From contig JAAONU010000002.1 of assembly GCA_012932295.1 (NCBI GenBank), positions 38,995,521 to 39,059,520 of the forward strand: a stretch of 64,000 nt of DNA. The letters are read 5' to 3'. The notes under the pieces were generated by a model. The model was not told the DNA's origin and ran no database searches. It saw only the letters and a list, made by a program, of their open reading frames with translations. This DNA comes from Cyclina sinensis. Lineage: Eukaryota; Mollusca; Bivalvia; Venerida; Veneridae. Position numbers and translations under genes: made by a program. Numbering within the stretch: position 1 is the first letter of the stretch; each line of letters begins with the position of its first letter. Positions 45,350 through 59,041 of the stretch are shown here, in pieces.

Positions 45350-48300
45350 AGTAATGCCATAATGCTCCCCGGCCAAATTTAGAATATTATGCATATGTCC
45401 GTTACACATTCCTATCTGGGCTATTTTTCAGAAATAAGTGTTTGAAATAAAATGAAGGAGCCCCATTGTACACACACGCACACACGCACGCATGCAGGAC
45501 ATGTCTTCTAGATCAAAGTCATGCCTACGAAGTTATTTCCATGAAACTTGGAATGCAGATTCAATGATTTAAATGCATGGACAATCTTTCTGCTTTTTTT
45601 TTACTGAAAGGACCGTGTCATAGTCCAGCAAATGCGTCGAGGAGCATACATCCAAACATTTCTTGATTTATTTACCATTAAATTTTCGTGATGGTCATTT
45701 TTCCAGAACGTTTGGAATACTTTAAGATTTGTTACATTATACACGTGACTGAAAATCTTTTAAAATTCATTTATCAAGAGAAATAGCCACCAAACACCTG
45801 ATGACTTACTTTTTTCATTCTAAGGACATTCTCTTGGCGTACTGTCTAACATCACTTCTGACCTATTCAGAGAAGATGACGCAGGACAATGTCGAATTCC
45901 TATACTTAGTACAAGAAATTACGCACCCATTGTTTCTTGAGATGACAAATAGCTGAAATACATGCTTCATACTCACGACATCTTAATGAAGTATTCTGAG
46001 TGAATTACAGTTATAATTTTTGTTGTGTTGTCAACACACTTCGTAGATTCACATTAAAATCTATTTCGGACCGAACGTATATAAATATCTGTACAATACA
46101 ATCGATAGTTGTAAAACACAGTCATCCGCTCCTTTATTGCCCATCAAAGCTGTATATCGTTTTTTTAAATCTAGTTTCATATATTATTTTAAAAGGCTTT
46201 ATGAGGAGTTCTAACAGTCAGATATAGTATCATTTATTACCTATTTCTCAATTTAAAGATCACAGAAAAAATATGAAGACAATAGCCAACACATGAAGCA
46301 AATACCTAAAAAAGACAAAGACGTTTTTAACAATCAGTTCCAGTCTTTTTACTGTCATTGATTCGAGATAAACAGTTTAAAAATGACACAAATTTGAATT
46401 CAAATGCAAAATTTCGCTTCATTTAAAACTAGTCGTGATTTCCAGATAGTCATTTGTGCCAAACTTGTGAATCAATGCTCTAAAACAGATTCAGAACGTG
46501 ACGTAACCTGTTACCAGACAGAATTTATAGTTTCATTAATGATGCTAGAATGTCGTTGGGTTTTCAGTTCTTTACACGCTAGCTGAATCTATTTGGTAAA
46601 CAATGCACCGTTTGAATGTGACATAAGATAGAAGCACTATTTATTGTGTCTTGGCAAGTTACTCAGACATAAACAGGAGAAAAATGATTGATCAAGTAAC
46701 AAAAATTGATGAAATTGAAAAAATATTACAACGGTGGTATTTATTTTAGATAACATTCTTATCTTTTAAGTAGACAAAGCTAAATCATACTTCTCAATAA
46801 TAAAATTCCTTTTCTTCAGAAAGGCATTGCTTTATTTAAAATTGAAATCAATTATCGTATCTATACTTGCTTTCGTTAAAAAAGTACAACTCGTGATAAG
46901 ATGTTGGATGTTGCTACGGGTACTATATATTACATTCGGATATTTACGAAATCAATTAAGAATATATTATTATTATCATTATTATTATTATTTTTAATAA
47001 AGTCTCATACATTTCATGTACATATAATACAGAGCCATAAAACTTAAAATACATGTAATTGGTCATTCTTATTAAGAATATATACTAAATTAATAATTAT
47101 GGTACAGATATGTACATACAAAGGATATAGAGTACTTACATCTAATTGTTATATCTAAAATGACACATTTCAAAACTGTGTGGGCTGGTAACACTCGAAA
47201 CAAAGTTAAGTAGGGTTCTCTGACTGATGGCTACTTCCACCTTTATACTAACTGACCAAAGAAAGACATGTCCATGTAAAACAAATAAAACTATTATAAC
47301 TCTCTCACAATTTGGAACCCTTAAAACAGACGAACTAGTGAACATTCACTTTAAAGTGTTATCAGCAGGCCAGTGCTTTTTAATGCTAAATGTGTCATAA
47401 GCGTTAAACCTTGTTCAGTTGCATTCGCGTGTGCGGGGTCAAGATTTACCTACCCTTGAGTGAACTTGCCTAATAAAGATATCAGTGTATAACACAGTCA
47501 GAGCTCTTCTGATACCGTATATTTCGCTTCAAGGAATAAACTACATCTGCACGTTAAAAAATTATTTTTCGACACTCATTGAAATTCACATTATTACACA
47601 AAATGGGCTCGCAAATTGCTCATCAGGCTGTTTTGTAGGTGAAATTATTTCTGTGCTTTTAGAGAGACAGTGAGCTTCCGGCATTTGAAAACTATGCCGT
47701 AAAATGTGCATTATTTAATTAGAAAATTCTTTGGATGTACAATATACACATTTATTCTATTATGTTTGGTTCTTAACTATTTCAGACAGTATTAGTGAGA
47801 TTTAAAGATAAGGTAATAAATATAATATAATTTAATTCTTTAAGTCTAAATTCACTAATTATTGATCTGCTTTTATTCCATTAGGCTTAAAATGGATGTA
47901 AAAAGTGAGATGAAGCGAAATTTTAGTTATTAATTTCATTATCACAACTTTGCTCTTTTTGGAGCGCAAGAGCTGTCTACGTATCTTTGAAAAAAGACGT
48001 TTAGTCTCAGATGAAGTTTTGATTCTGCGGGCATCGTAATAATTTTCTCGTAGAGTGGCAGATGAGCAAATGATATGCTGACAATCAACCATGATATGTC
48101 TTAAAGTTGCTGACCCGCACATCGTTAAAAAAGAATAGATAAAAATTCTGGTTGTATTTGTAAAAAAAAAAAAAGCTTCAGAGCTTAGTTACCGACCTTT
48201 TGTCATGGAAACACACCATAATTAGTAGTTTTTTTATATGTTCATCTTTTTGGTAGAGACTTAGCCCTTATAAATATTTATTTTATAACATAATTTAAGT

Positions 48301-49427
48301 GCAAGTTCACCAGATATAGAAATATTTGTCAGAAGAATATTGTTCATCACATATAGTTCAAGTTTGGAAAATGTCTGTTTTTAATATTTTTGTCTTTAAG
48401 TGTGAGGTTTATTGCATGACATACATTCTTAAGACTTAAAAATTAGTTTCACGTATCTGAACTTTTTAATGTAAAGTGATACTGACTAAGTCCAACAAAA
48501 GGGTCGACAGAACTCCGCTAGTTTTTTTTTCTGGAAAGATAAGACATTCTACCTTTATTTCAGCTTGGAGAGGGAACATCTATGACTTTCAGACTGATTT
48601 ATTTTAATTATCTGCTTTGCCTTTCCCTGTCGGCATTGAGCACTGATTTTATTATATACCTATAAATTTTCTTTTTAAAATACACGCAAATCTAGAAGCG
48701 CGAATACGCTTCGACGGATAGAATTAGTTTCAAATACGGTACCATATATGGAAGTGCCGGACTATTTTTCTAGGTTGTTGTGCGTGACGTAGTATTTGGA
48801 AGCGGGAATCGATACTACAGGCACCTTGCGGGGAATCCGTTTCTATTTTTAGTAACGAAATCTCCCCCGTCAAAAATATAAACAAACATAATTTAAGGAG
48901 TTTTATTGAATTCTATTACAATTTTTTAACATAAAAGTCCATAAATTGTACCCTTCTATCAAACTCTTATGAATACACAGAAACAATGTTGATGAACTGT
49001 CCAGTTACAATTATCAACAAAACCGTGAAAACAGGTGACATTTCTCCGCCACTTCCCAAACGCCGTATGATTATTCCAACAATTGAATCTGACAGTGAGA
49101 GTGAATAATTTGTATATACTTGAACGAACAATCCAACTGAAGTATAAAATTCTTCTTAGCTAAATACTGTTTATCTTTCCCACAATCGCTGACATTGTTC
49201 AATTTATGATGTGTGTTCCCCATGGTGGCGGCCATTTTAAATGACTTTTTTTCAGTTGATAGACTGAATTTGGAGGCGTGGCTTCTTTTTGCAAAGCGGA
49301 TTTATTCATCTGCCATTCATCATTTTATTTTTCAATGATATTTTTGTTTGTGAAATAAAAGTTAAGTAAATTGAATCATTTTGTCTTTTTTGTTGTCTAA
49401 AATGTATAGGTATATAATAAAAGGAAA
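45350..49427. other. Gene-free stretch
   Basis: No supported gene. CA-rich microsatellite at about 45470-45500; TTA-rich run at 46966-46995 next to TTAATAAAGTCTCATAC, which on the minus strand resembles a LINE 3' tail. One small open frame at 48986-49108 is listed separately. Confidence 0.5.
48986..49108 (+). other. Small open frame with basic patch and acidic tail (unproven)
   Basis: 40 codons. It contains TGDISPPLPKRRMIIPT and ends ESDSESE-stop. The frame extends upstream without stop to about 48951, just after a possible acceptor TTTTTTAACATAAAAG. This composition (nuclear-localisation-like KRR, acidic C-terminus) could be a terminal exon or the relic of a transposon protein, or chance. 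Not recognised. Confidence 0.2.
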
Positions 49428-49516
49428 ATTATGTTGTAGTAACTGTCTGAGACCTTGTATTTTGCTACTCGCAGCGTGGGAAAATACAAGGTCTCAGACA
49501 GCTACTACAACATAAT
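49428..49516. repeat. 89-bp palindrome: 36-bp arms, 17-base loop
   Basis: The arms ATTATGTTGTAGTA-CTGTCTGAGACC... (49428-49463) and ...GGTCTCAGACAG-TACTACAACATAAT (49481-49516) match with a single mispair. Weaker pairing continues outwards through TATA-rich flanks. It would form a cruciform or, if transcribed, a long hairpin. Confidence 0.85.
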
Positions 49517-52500
49517 ATTCCCTATATATATTACTTCAAAAGAAAGTTAAATTTAGATAAATCGTGTTTTTGTAAGCCTATATTTTTTATTCTGATTGGT
49601 TTATCACTACTCGAAGACGTAGTAAACATTTGAACGCTTTCTGTTTAGTAGCTTTAACATTATGTTTTAATACTTTGTCAAAAAGTTCCTTTAGGTTATC
49701 TAACTGACAGTCTTAGATCAACCATAGTTCTACTTTTTAAGAATTCAAAATAAAGGTTAATACATTTGAAACATCTAGTCTGATACACAAATTGCATCAG
49801 CATTTTATAAAAGCATACAGAAAATAAGAATTTTTCCTTTCAAAGGCACCTGTGCAGTATTCACTTAATATCAGAAAGGAAAAAAAAATTCTAACGAAAA
49901 AGAGTGCGTGTCACTTTTCAAGAATCTTTTAGCAGATTTTACAAAGCATTTTGAACTAAACTGTTTGTTTAAAAGAGAGGTCGTGAACAGTCTGTAAAAA
50001 CAAAGACCTTTCGTATTTCTTAATTGATATTGTGACATAAAAGACATCACAGCGATAAAAGAAGTCTGCTTGACAGTTTTGGCACCCTTCAATAGATATA
50101 TCACAAAAAATACTGATATATAGTTGTAAAAAGTTGCTGATATTCGGATGATAAGCACTAGGGTCGGTTCTCATATGCACAAACATTTGGTAGGTATGGG
50201 AACGATATGTAACAGATGGTGCAAGTGTGTTTCCGCAGAGTTTTATGTTGTGCCATTCCTGTTTGGTCAGTGCAATTTCTCCTGATAAAGAAAAAAACCC
50301 GGTTATTCTGAGGTTTCTCTTTTGAAAAGTCTTAAAAGCGTTCGCACCATTTTATCAGATGTCTGAAGAACAGAACTATTGTTTTCTTCATTTAAAGATT
50401 TGAACCCGTATTTGATGCACATATATGGAGACCATCTGCTTTACACCTTATGTGCACCATAGGTGACGCTGTTAAAATTCAAGACTCGTGTCATGCGCTA
50501 CTGTATACTCTCTTATATTGCATGTTGTATTTCAGTTGTGGGGCTTGACTTAGTAGTTACAGAACCTTTCGTTCGTGCTACTAATCTTTATCATCTTTGA
50601 TGTTCTAACCGCATAAGTTTTCTTTCAAATATACCACAAATACGAGTGGCTATTATCAAAATCTGATTTTCTATTTCGAAACAATTGTTGACGTCATTAA
50701 GGAACAAATCGATCATCCAATTCCCATAAATATGAACAGTTCCGTCTAAACTATCGCTAAAGATACTCGTAAATGATTTTAGGCAACCGTATCTGTGCAA
50801 ATAATTGGTTCGGTAAACAATGGTCTACAAAGATACCGATAATGGTCAATCTATTTATAAATAAAAATAAGCAATCTTCACGTCAGGCATTGACGTGTGC
50901 ACTCATTTATTCTCTCATAAAGAAATGCCTTCTAACGTTTGTGAACTATTGTTAATGCTTTTGACTGATATATGAAGGAATTAATTCACCGTTCAGACGT
51001 TAACATTGGGATATTAGTACTACAATATATTGTATCGTCTGCTTATATCGTATCGGATCGATCTAGACTGAAGGCGTCGGCGCTTGGTAATGAAGTGTAA
51101 GTTTATCCTCGGGGTAGATATAAATTTCAATCCACTGTGCAGGTGATTCGAAATCAAGGCTCCTCTCATCTATCCACCTTTTCACTGATATATAAATAAG
51201 AAGGATAACTATTATCGAAATTCTGATTCAGAAATTCATGTACCGTTAAAATGAGCTCGTGGAGTTTCAGAAATGTGCTAATAATCGTTTCCGTCATGAT
51301 CATGTTAACCGGAGTGAATCACCGTACACTCCAAACCGTAGTAGGGAGTGTTTACAAAATATTGCATTGTATATGACTTTTCTGTCAGCTAGTAACTAAA
51401 TAAATTGAATTAAATTATCATATGCTATATGATTTGTACTGAGATATATACACGTTTCCCTCCGCGGAGTTATATAATTTTGCGCTAATTCAGGAGCGCA
51501 AGTATCTTATTATTCCGCTGGAAAAAAATAAGTTACAAAATATACTAAAATGTCATATTTGTTACAACTACGCTTCTGATTGCAAACGGCTAAATATAAC
51601 CCCGAAACTTCATAGCACCAATGGTATCGCTAACTGGATGTTACATTCACTTAAGGCAAGTTAGCCATGGGCACGTGGGTAGATATGAGACATTAAGCAG
51701 ATCAGAATATGTAACAAATCTAAAGAATATCCAAGGGCATAAAAGACAGTACACATATTCTCAGTACGCTGTTCTATTGTCTGACAACGCTTCTTTTCGA
51801 TATGCGTTATCAAAAGAAACAGTATGATAAAGGTATATTTTATTTAATAATTGTTTACATTCGGAAAATATTTGCAAAGAAAAATAATAAAAAATACCAA
51901 AAAGTGTTATTGTTTTGAAAAAACAGAAAATGTTTAAGAAAGCTATTATAACATACTGAATATTAAGCCAGAACCATGACTACATAGATACTTTTTGAAC
52001 TACCTAGTCGCAAAGGAAACCAAACACAAAGTTCACGAACATCTTTTACATACCTGTCTCTGATTTAAATTGACTTGTTTGGCATAATGTGACTTCAGAC
52101 ACAATAAGATATAGTGGTAAAATTGTTTTTATTACTCAAAATAGATGGTGTTTATTGTTGATGAAAATGATTTGCGATATTTACTAACTTGCAAACCAAA
52201 GCTATGATATCAAAGCCATCCGTTCAGTTCTGGTGAAATATAAATTCTCCGTTTTCACATTGTTTTAGGGGAACTGACGGCAGTTTAAGGTTTATCGTGT
52301 CCCCTGGTTTTACCCCCAGAACACCATCTAGCCGCCACAGTTATGTACGCTTCTGTACTGCCTTAGTCATGTTTGATTTTAAACATTTAGAGAACATTTT
52401 TTTCAATATGAAAACATTTTCATTATAATGTAGATTTACAAACTCGTCTGCAAACACACCAAATGGCATTGCTTATGCAAATTGACCATACTAAATAAAA

Positions 52501-55500
52501 ATAAACGTACAGTCATGAACCGCTGGACCATATTCTTACGAAAGGAAGGGCACCTTTTTCTCACCGGTGTAAATTTATTAAATCTTTCTTTTAGTATCAC
52601 AATAAAACCAAGTATCACAAACAACCAAACATATCTCAGTTAAAGTTGGATACAGCATTTTGAAAATTACAAAAATATAGCTATGGTTCAAATAAATCCT
52701 TCAAGTTTTTGACATTCAAGCAAAAGCAAAGCATAATAGCAATATTTTTTTTTTATTTTTCACTTTATCTTTTATATGAAATTTGCAATACATACTTCTA
52801 TGAGAATATTTTAGCAAGTCGAAATTTTATACACATTCCTCGTTTAAATTTCCTCGATTTGCTATAACTCGCAAAATAAATGTTCTATTTATGTATAAAA
52901 ACGATAATAAAATTTCGTCAAAAATATTTAACAGCGTCATAAGTGATGGTATAATTTTTAAGCATATATTTACATGATTCAATATATTTCTTTAAAAAAA
53001 TATCTTTTGCTGACATTTGCAAAGAGCGGATTGGAAATGAACACAAAACAGAGTCGCGATAAGAAATAGATGATTATTTAAAAAAAGTCGGTGTTAAAAT
53101 AACCCTAATAGTAGTCTCCATGCTTAGTTTGACAAAATGAAATGATTTTCTGTCTTTAAAAAAATTGAAAGCTTGGTGGCTCGGGTTATAATAATTTGAC
53201 CAGGCTACACGAGGCGCCAAGAATCTATATAACTAGTATATATTTACATAAAATTGATAAATATAATTTATAAATATATGTTGAATTTTTACTTGACATT
53301 TTTACTTGACATTACTGTTCCACTTTTGCACTGTCCGCCATCTGATTTGAAATAATTTCCTCGTAGATCGCAATATTTTGGACATACGCGTATAAAATGA
53401 AATTCATTTTCCTACAAAAAAGAGAACATTTGACATGAACATGGCAATTCATGGAATGGGAAAAATAAAATGGAACAATAAATCAGAGTCCTAAGCACAG
53501 ACTCTTTCCAATTATAACTATAATATAACGGCGCACTGGAACTAATTAATGTTCATGTTTCTAGTCTGCAATCAAAAATAACTATTGACCGTACAACATT
53601 TTTTTTCTATTCTTTATTGCATGATTATTTTGTTGTTATCTCCAGAGAGAGAATGATGTTTTCTACGAAAAACGTTGAGTTAGGATTTTTTTTTAATGAA
53701 AACTAATCTTTTAATAATTTATTTCATGAACTTTAGGTGATATTATTCTTTTCACAAATATAACCTTAAAGAGTATGAAAGAATCATGAAAATGATGTTT
53801 TTGCAGTGACCTGCAACTCGCAGAAAACTGTATAAAGCAAAATAAATAATTTCTCAGAGAGCTTAAGCCACTTCTACGTGGGGTTGTCAGTCTGTAGACT
53901 AGAACTGTAAGTAACAAACACATTTCACTAGCAGTTTCTTAATACTTTAGAAGAGAATCCATATAGGATCTAGACTAGTTTGGCAAAAACATAAAGCTTT
54001 TAAATCACAACCTAGAAATTTTAAAACACCATAGTCAGAAGCAGTATACTCTTCAGCCCAGACAGTTTGATCCTAAACAAAGGTATGATTCTTACTGTTA
54101 TATAATGCTGTTGTTTCTATCTTGACCTATATATATATATATTTTTTTTCTTATTTCCAGTGTTTATATAAATAACCCTAATGAGAAATATAAAAATGTT
54201 AACCTAGATAACGGAAACACAAAGCTGTACTTTTGCTGATATTTTTTAAGAGGATGTAGACCTTCACGTGAAAGCAGTGCATGCAAACATCTTATCTATC
54301 AAAGCGGAATTATTTTTTACGTGATATTCCCTCTAAGCATCTATGGATATTTTACATATAAACGACGATACTTCAAACGTTTTTAAATTGTCACTTTCAT
54401 GGCTATATCTGACTTCCGGACTTGCAAAACACTTGCCTACTGTAGGCAAAAACAGGTGTCAAATAATGATCTAAAACAATATGAATGATGTAAGTACGTC
54501 ATGAAATTCTCGCATATGTACACTAGCACTTTTTAAAGCATCTTTTTGATAAACAATTATGTGTCAAGAATCTTTATAAAAACACATGTAACAGTACTTT
54601 CCATTCCATGTACCTGTTAATATATTACATTAGATCATCACGACTTTTTTTTCCACATGCCTTTAGCAATCTCTGTAAAACTAAAATAAATATTTTACCA
54701 TTAACCTTCGCACAGATACATTCTAATTATGACATGTATTACACAGACGCTGTTGAACATTTCTGATTCATGATTACAAGTGTCATACCTTTGAAAATAA
54801 AAGATTGTATAAACCTTACAGGATTTCACTGTTGTGTAAAGTCTCATTTAGCTATTTGTTGGTTTCAGAAATGGCTGTTGATAACTCCTGCTATTAATGA
54901 GCAAAATAATTAGAAATGTGTTACAAAGAATGAATAAAATAGTCGTTGTTTAATAAGTGTTTAGACGTTATCTTAATAAATATAAAATTTTTGTTCTGAC
55001 AAAATATTATTCTACCCAATATTTATATGCAGCTGAAACAGGTTGTAAGAAAGTTTTAAATTCTTAATAACAGATTGGGTGCATGTTTTCTGTATAAAGT
55101 TCAGCACATCCCGTAAACATTAATCTTAATCGGAATAAAGTTAACTACGGACTGATATTTACTATTATGTATTTCATTAGTCAAAAATGGTAAACTGCAC
55201 AAAAGGGACTTCTGTAACCGATCCCCAGAAAGAGTCACGTGTTATGACTTAGAAGGGCCTACCCTCAAATTAACCAATGACATACGACTTCGTATTTTAT
55301 TTGCTTATTCTCTGTACAAAATAATGCATAATGTAAAGAAGAAAATATTTTAAAACTCTTTTAGTGCACATAGATAGTAAGAAAGTTTGCACTGGTAATA
55401 AATTGCTATCCACCCAGAACTTGTATACAAATAATCTTTAAATTAAGATTTACGTCTACGGCATTCAGTATTCATGTTGTACTAACTCCTAGACATCAAG

Positions 55501-58500
55501 TTATGATTCACATCCTAATACAATGTAGTTTTAGAGGACTGCTGTGCTCTTAATCTATGGTCTCACTTTTTTATTTACTCTGCTTTATGTTTCATCGTAA
55601 GCTGTGATAAACCCTTTTTAACAGATGAGGACCATCATCAAGCAGACTTTCTACATTATTTTCTATTCCCCTTTTAGAAACTCTAGCGACCCTGTCAGGC
55701 TGTAAAGATTATGGTCTACTCCAAAGCAGACGACAGTAACAACGCCATGACTGATGGCAGAATTGCATGCAAATGATGTAATCAGTATATATTGTTCGCC
55801 TTACAGTGTATATATAGCATTTTCCTAAAAGGTAGTGAAGATCCTGAGGTGACATCATGCGCTGAGCGTTGGTCTCAAATACGGTAAATAACCACTAGGC
55901 CACGGATAACCACTAGGCCACGGAGGTGAATATGAAGAACAATGTCAAATTATGAGCTAAACATAGGTCTGAAGGAGAACCAATTAAATATTTCACCACA
56001 GGTTTCAAGTAAATTCTATGTGGCGTTGGACATGTATCTTATTCGTCATTTCAAAATGCACTAACAAGCAATAAGACTTATCAGTAGAGCACAAACCTCT
56101 GTTGTTAGTTTTGTCATAATTATGTACATCTTGCCACTCTCTTCTCGCCTTTTTCTGTTTAAGACCAGAAGCAAACACATGACTATTTCAATTCTTAATA
56201 GATCAAGTTGTTGGGTCCCAAAGTTTTTGTAAGCTTTTAACTAATTATTTATTCACTTTTGCACATTTGCATGATTTCATATCAGTCTACCACTGCGATA
56301 ATATTCCTGAAGCTTGAACTATCAGAGGCAAGAGCAAAGAATATTAATACATGTAAATCTATTTGCCGAGAACGGGTGAAAAATACGTCTTTCTGGTAAA
56401 TAGAGTAGTGATCAAAGTTAACTTACCCTTCTATCAGGCTGTATTAATTGTCGTGTGCATAATTCTAGTCTAGTGTTTCAATGTCACACTTGGAGAACCA
56501 AGTAACAACAAATTTTAAAACAACGCGTTTGAACGAGATATCTGTCAAGAGAAGCCGTCTTCTGTGTGTTACAGTAATCACTTGGTCTACCTTAGGTACA
56601 GAACACACAGAAATTCTATCTATAATATCGGAGTCTTCGTGTTATTTTGTTCTGTTAAATAAACATGGAAAGTGAAATTCGTTAAGCGACAATACATAGG
56701 ATGGTGGATATTTAATTATTTAATCAAGAAATGTTATCATTTTATAGCATTTTAGAACTCTCATTTTACAAACAGGGAAAAACTCGTAAGATACTTAGGA
56801 TCATCTGTACAAGATACGCAAGCTTAGCAGACAAGAAAAATAACAATTCTTTAATGTCCGATTGTTTAATTCGTGGAGACAGAAACGAGACTGAAAAAAT
56901 TATGCATATAAAAGTGTTCAGGTTCAAGTTGAATTGTTGATAAAAGAGGGATTTTCGACAACAGATTTAATAATATTTTGTTTCGTACGGGTTTGTTTCC
57001 ACAGCAGATGAATTTTATTGTACGGCCCACACCAAGTTACAAGCTATGTTTAAAATGACGACAAGTGAAAGTATACAGAAACAGAAACACAGGAAAGAGT
57101 GGATGACCCCTGAACGATCAATAGTTGCTTACACAAACCACATTCACGCAAAACGTTAACACTGTTGTTTCTTATATCCATGTCGATTATCATAAGATAT
57201 AAACAATCTGCACTCTGAATCGTAAGAAAAGGTGTCACTTGAAAACCTGATCTGCATACATGGCAAATAAATTTCTCTATGTCCCCTCATATCGATGGAG
57301 AAAACAGTCATGTCATCCTTTCACACTTTGTCCTGGGTCTTTGTAAAGTTTCAGCATACTATCTTGCCTATGACTTACAATCAGCTTAATTTTACTACTA
57401 TCAGACAGTTTGGATTCTTTCAAGAGAGAGGGTTAAAGCAGCTCATTCACACTTCTGGTAAAAAAATGAATTCCTTCTCAGACAATTTTTTTCCCGATCA
57501 CTAATGTATATTCAAAAGTATAATCATCAAAACAACTGCAATTTACTAAAAATTTTGAGAAAATCTGACCAAAATATATTTAGACTTTGGTTTAATGGTA
57601 AGCCTATATTGTTAACCGCTATACCGTGCTGCACGATTTAGACAGACTGGACAGAGTATTATTTTAAAAAATCAGAGACACATTATATGCATCTTTACTG
57701 GAAACATATTTTCCTGATCATTAATTCCTATTTTTACGTTTTTAAACTGTTTTGAAGGGATTCAATTTTCTGTGAATTAGCTGCTTTAAGAAACATTAGA
57801 ACATGGTACAATACATGTAGGTCCATGTGATGTTTCAACACAAAGACAGACAGCAATTTACTACTATTCACGGCCTACGAGAGTAATCATTTCATCAGAG
57901 CTGTAAACAAGTAAGCACAACATTGATATTCTGACAAGACCTTCATTGATATACTTGATAATTAAGGTTAGTTACACTGCGTCTCAGAACAACATATCGT
58001 ATTTAACAAAATTCAATAATTTAGTTTATTTCTATAACATTCGTTTAAGTTATCCAAGTAGTTCAAACAACATCGTCTCAAACCCTACAAAGGTGGAACA
58101 AGTTACAATTAAATATAGAATCCATTCGCTTATCTTTGAATGGTGAAAGAACAAGTTGGTTCATCTGATCTGAAAAAAATAAACAAAGTAAAATATTATA
58201 AACCAGTTAGATATCGCACACTAGAAACCAATACATAATTGACTAAAGTCTACTTTCTCATAAACGACAAACGAAAATATATGTTTCTCCTAAATTTATC
58301 TTTACATACATATACCCTGTTACATACATATTACAATTTATGGTATATAGCCTTAAGCATCAAAGGAATTACTTGAAACGTACGAAAGTTTAGGTAAGTT
58401 TAAACTTTTCTTCATTTCTTCATAGATATGAACCCAGCTTAAAGCTTTAATAGACTTAAGAGATAAGTAGTTTTTCTTTAGAACGTACATACGAAGTATC

Positions 58501-58974
58501 ATTTTTGACTTCCTGATATGACATTACATACAATGTTATGATAATCGTAGCGCTAATAATGATAAAAAATAATGATGATGATGATAATGATGATATCAAG
58601 TAGACACTTTTAAAACATACCTTACTGAGAAAACGATGAAACATGAATCAGACATATATTACACAATATTTCATTTTCTTCATAAACTTATTATGTGGCG
58701 TCTCCAAAAAATCTGCTATGGCATTTTGACATTCTAGGTTGGAAAATCCGTCATTTAAATTCTGTTGTTATTATTTCTCTTACGATTTGCAGCATTTAAC
58801 TAACCACGAATATTTTCCTTAATTTAGGAAGCCTAGTCATCATATTTTTATTCATCTTATACAAATTCCTAAGATCAAAACTGTGTTGTTGTTGCTTTTT
58901 CGTGGTTTTTCTTCAAAGAGAGAGAGGGAGAGAGAGATAGAGGGAATAGTTCGAAACATGCTCGTACGTACTTA
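49517..58974. other. Gene-free stretch
   Basis: No supported gene. Minor items are a (TA)n run near 54129-54143, an 18-base tandem duplication at 55888-55923 carrying a tRNA A-box-like word, GAT-rich sequence near 58567-58595 and a GA run at 58916-58940. Weak exon-like candidates at 51063-51184 (minus) and 51251 (plus) are given under findings. Confidence 0.45.
55888..55923 (-). repeat. 18-base tandem duplication with tRNA A-box-like sequence
   Basis: ATAACCACTAGGCCACGG occurs twice in tandem. Its complement, GTGGCCTAGTGGTTA, is a good pol III A-box match. No B box at the expected distance was found, so this is at best a broken SINE or tRNA-like head. Confidence 0.35.
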
Positions 58975-59041
58975 CTATTTCTGAAGTCTGTGTCTGGCCA
59001 GGTCACGTCCAAGCCAACGAAGAAATAAATAGTCGTCAAAT
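58975..59041 (-). CDS. Peptide precursor exon C: C-terminal peptide, stop overlapping a donor
   Basis: The acceptor is TTTATTTTAG|A at 59042-59043. It encodes TFDDYLFLRWLGRDLARHRL, then QK and TAG. The TAG is immediately followed by TAAGTACG, so AAATA|GTAAGT is a strong potential donor that would remove the stop. Here the stop is used as the end, but a further exon is possible. Confidence 0.6.

Noticed and set aside
52261..52340. GC-richer patch with exon-like frames on both strands (for example LDGVLGVKPGDTINLKLPS on minus)
   Set aside because: The minus frame is preceded by a stop with no acceptor between, and the plus frame has no partner exon. Frames open on both strands suggest chance or a decayed repeat.
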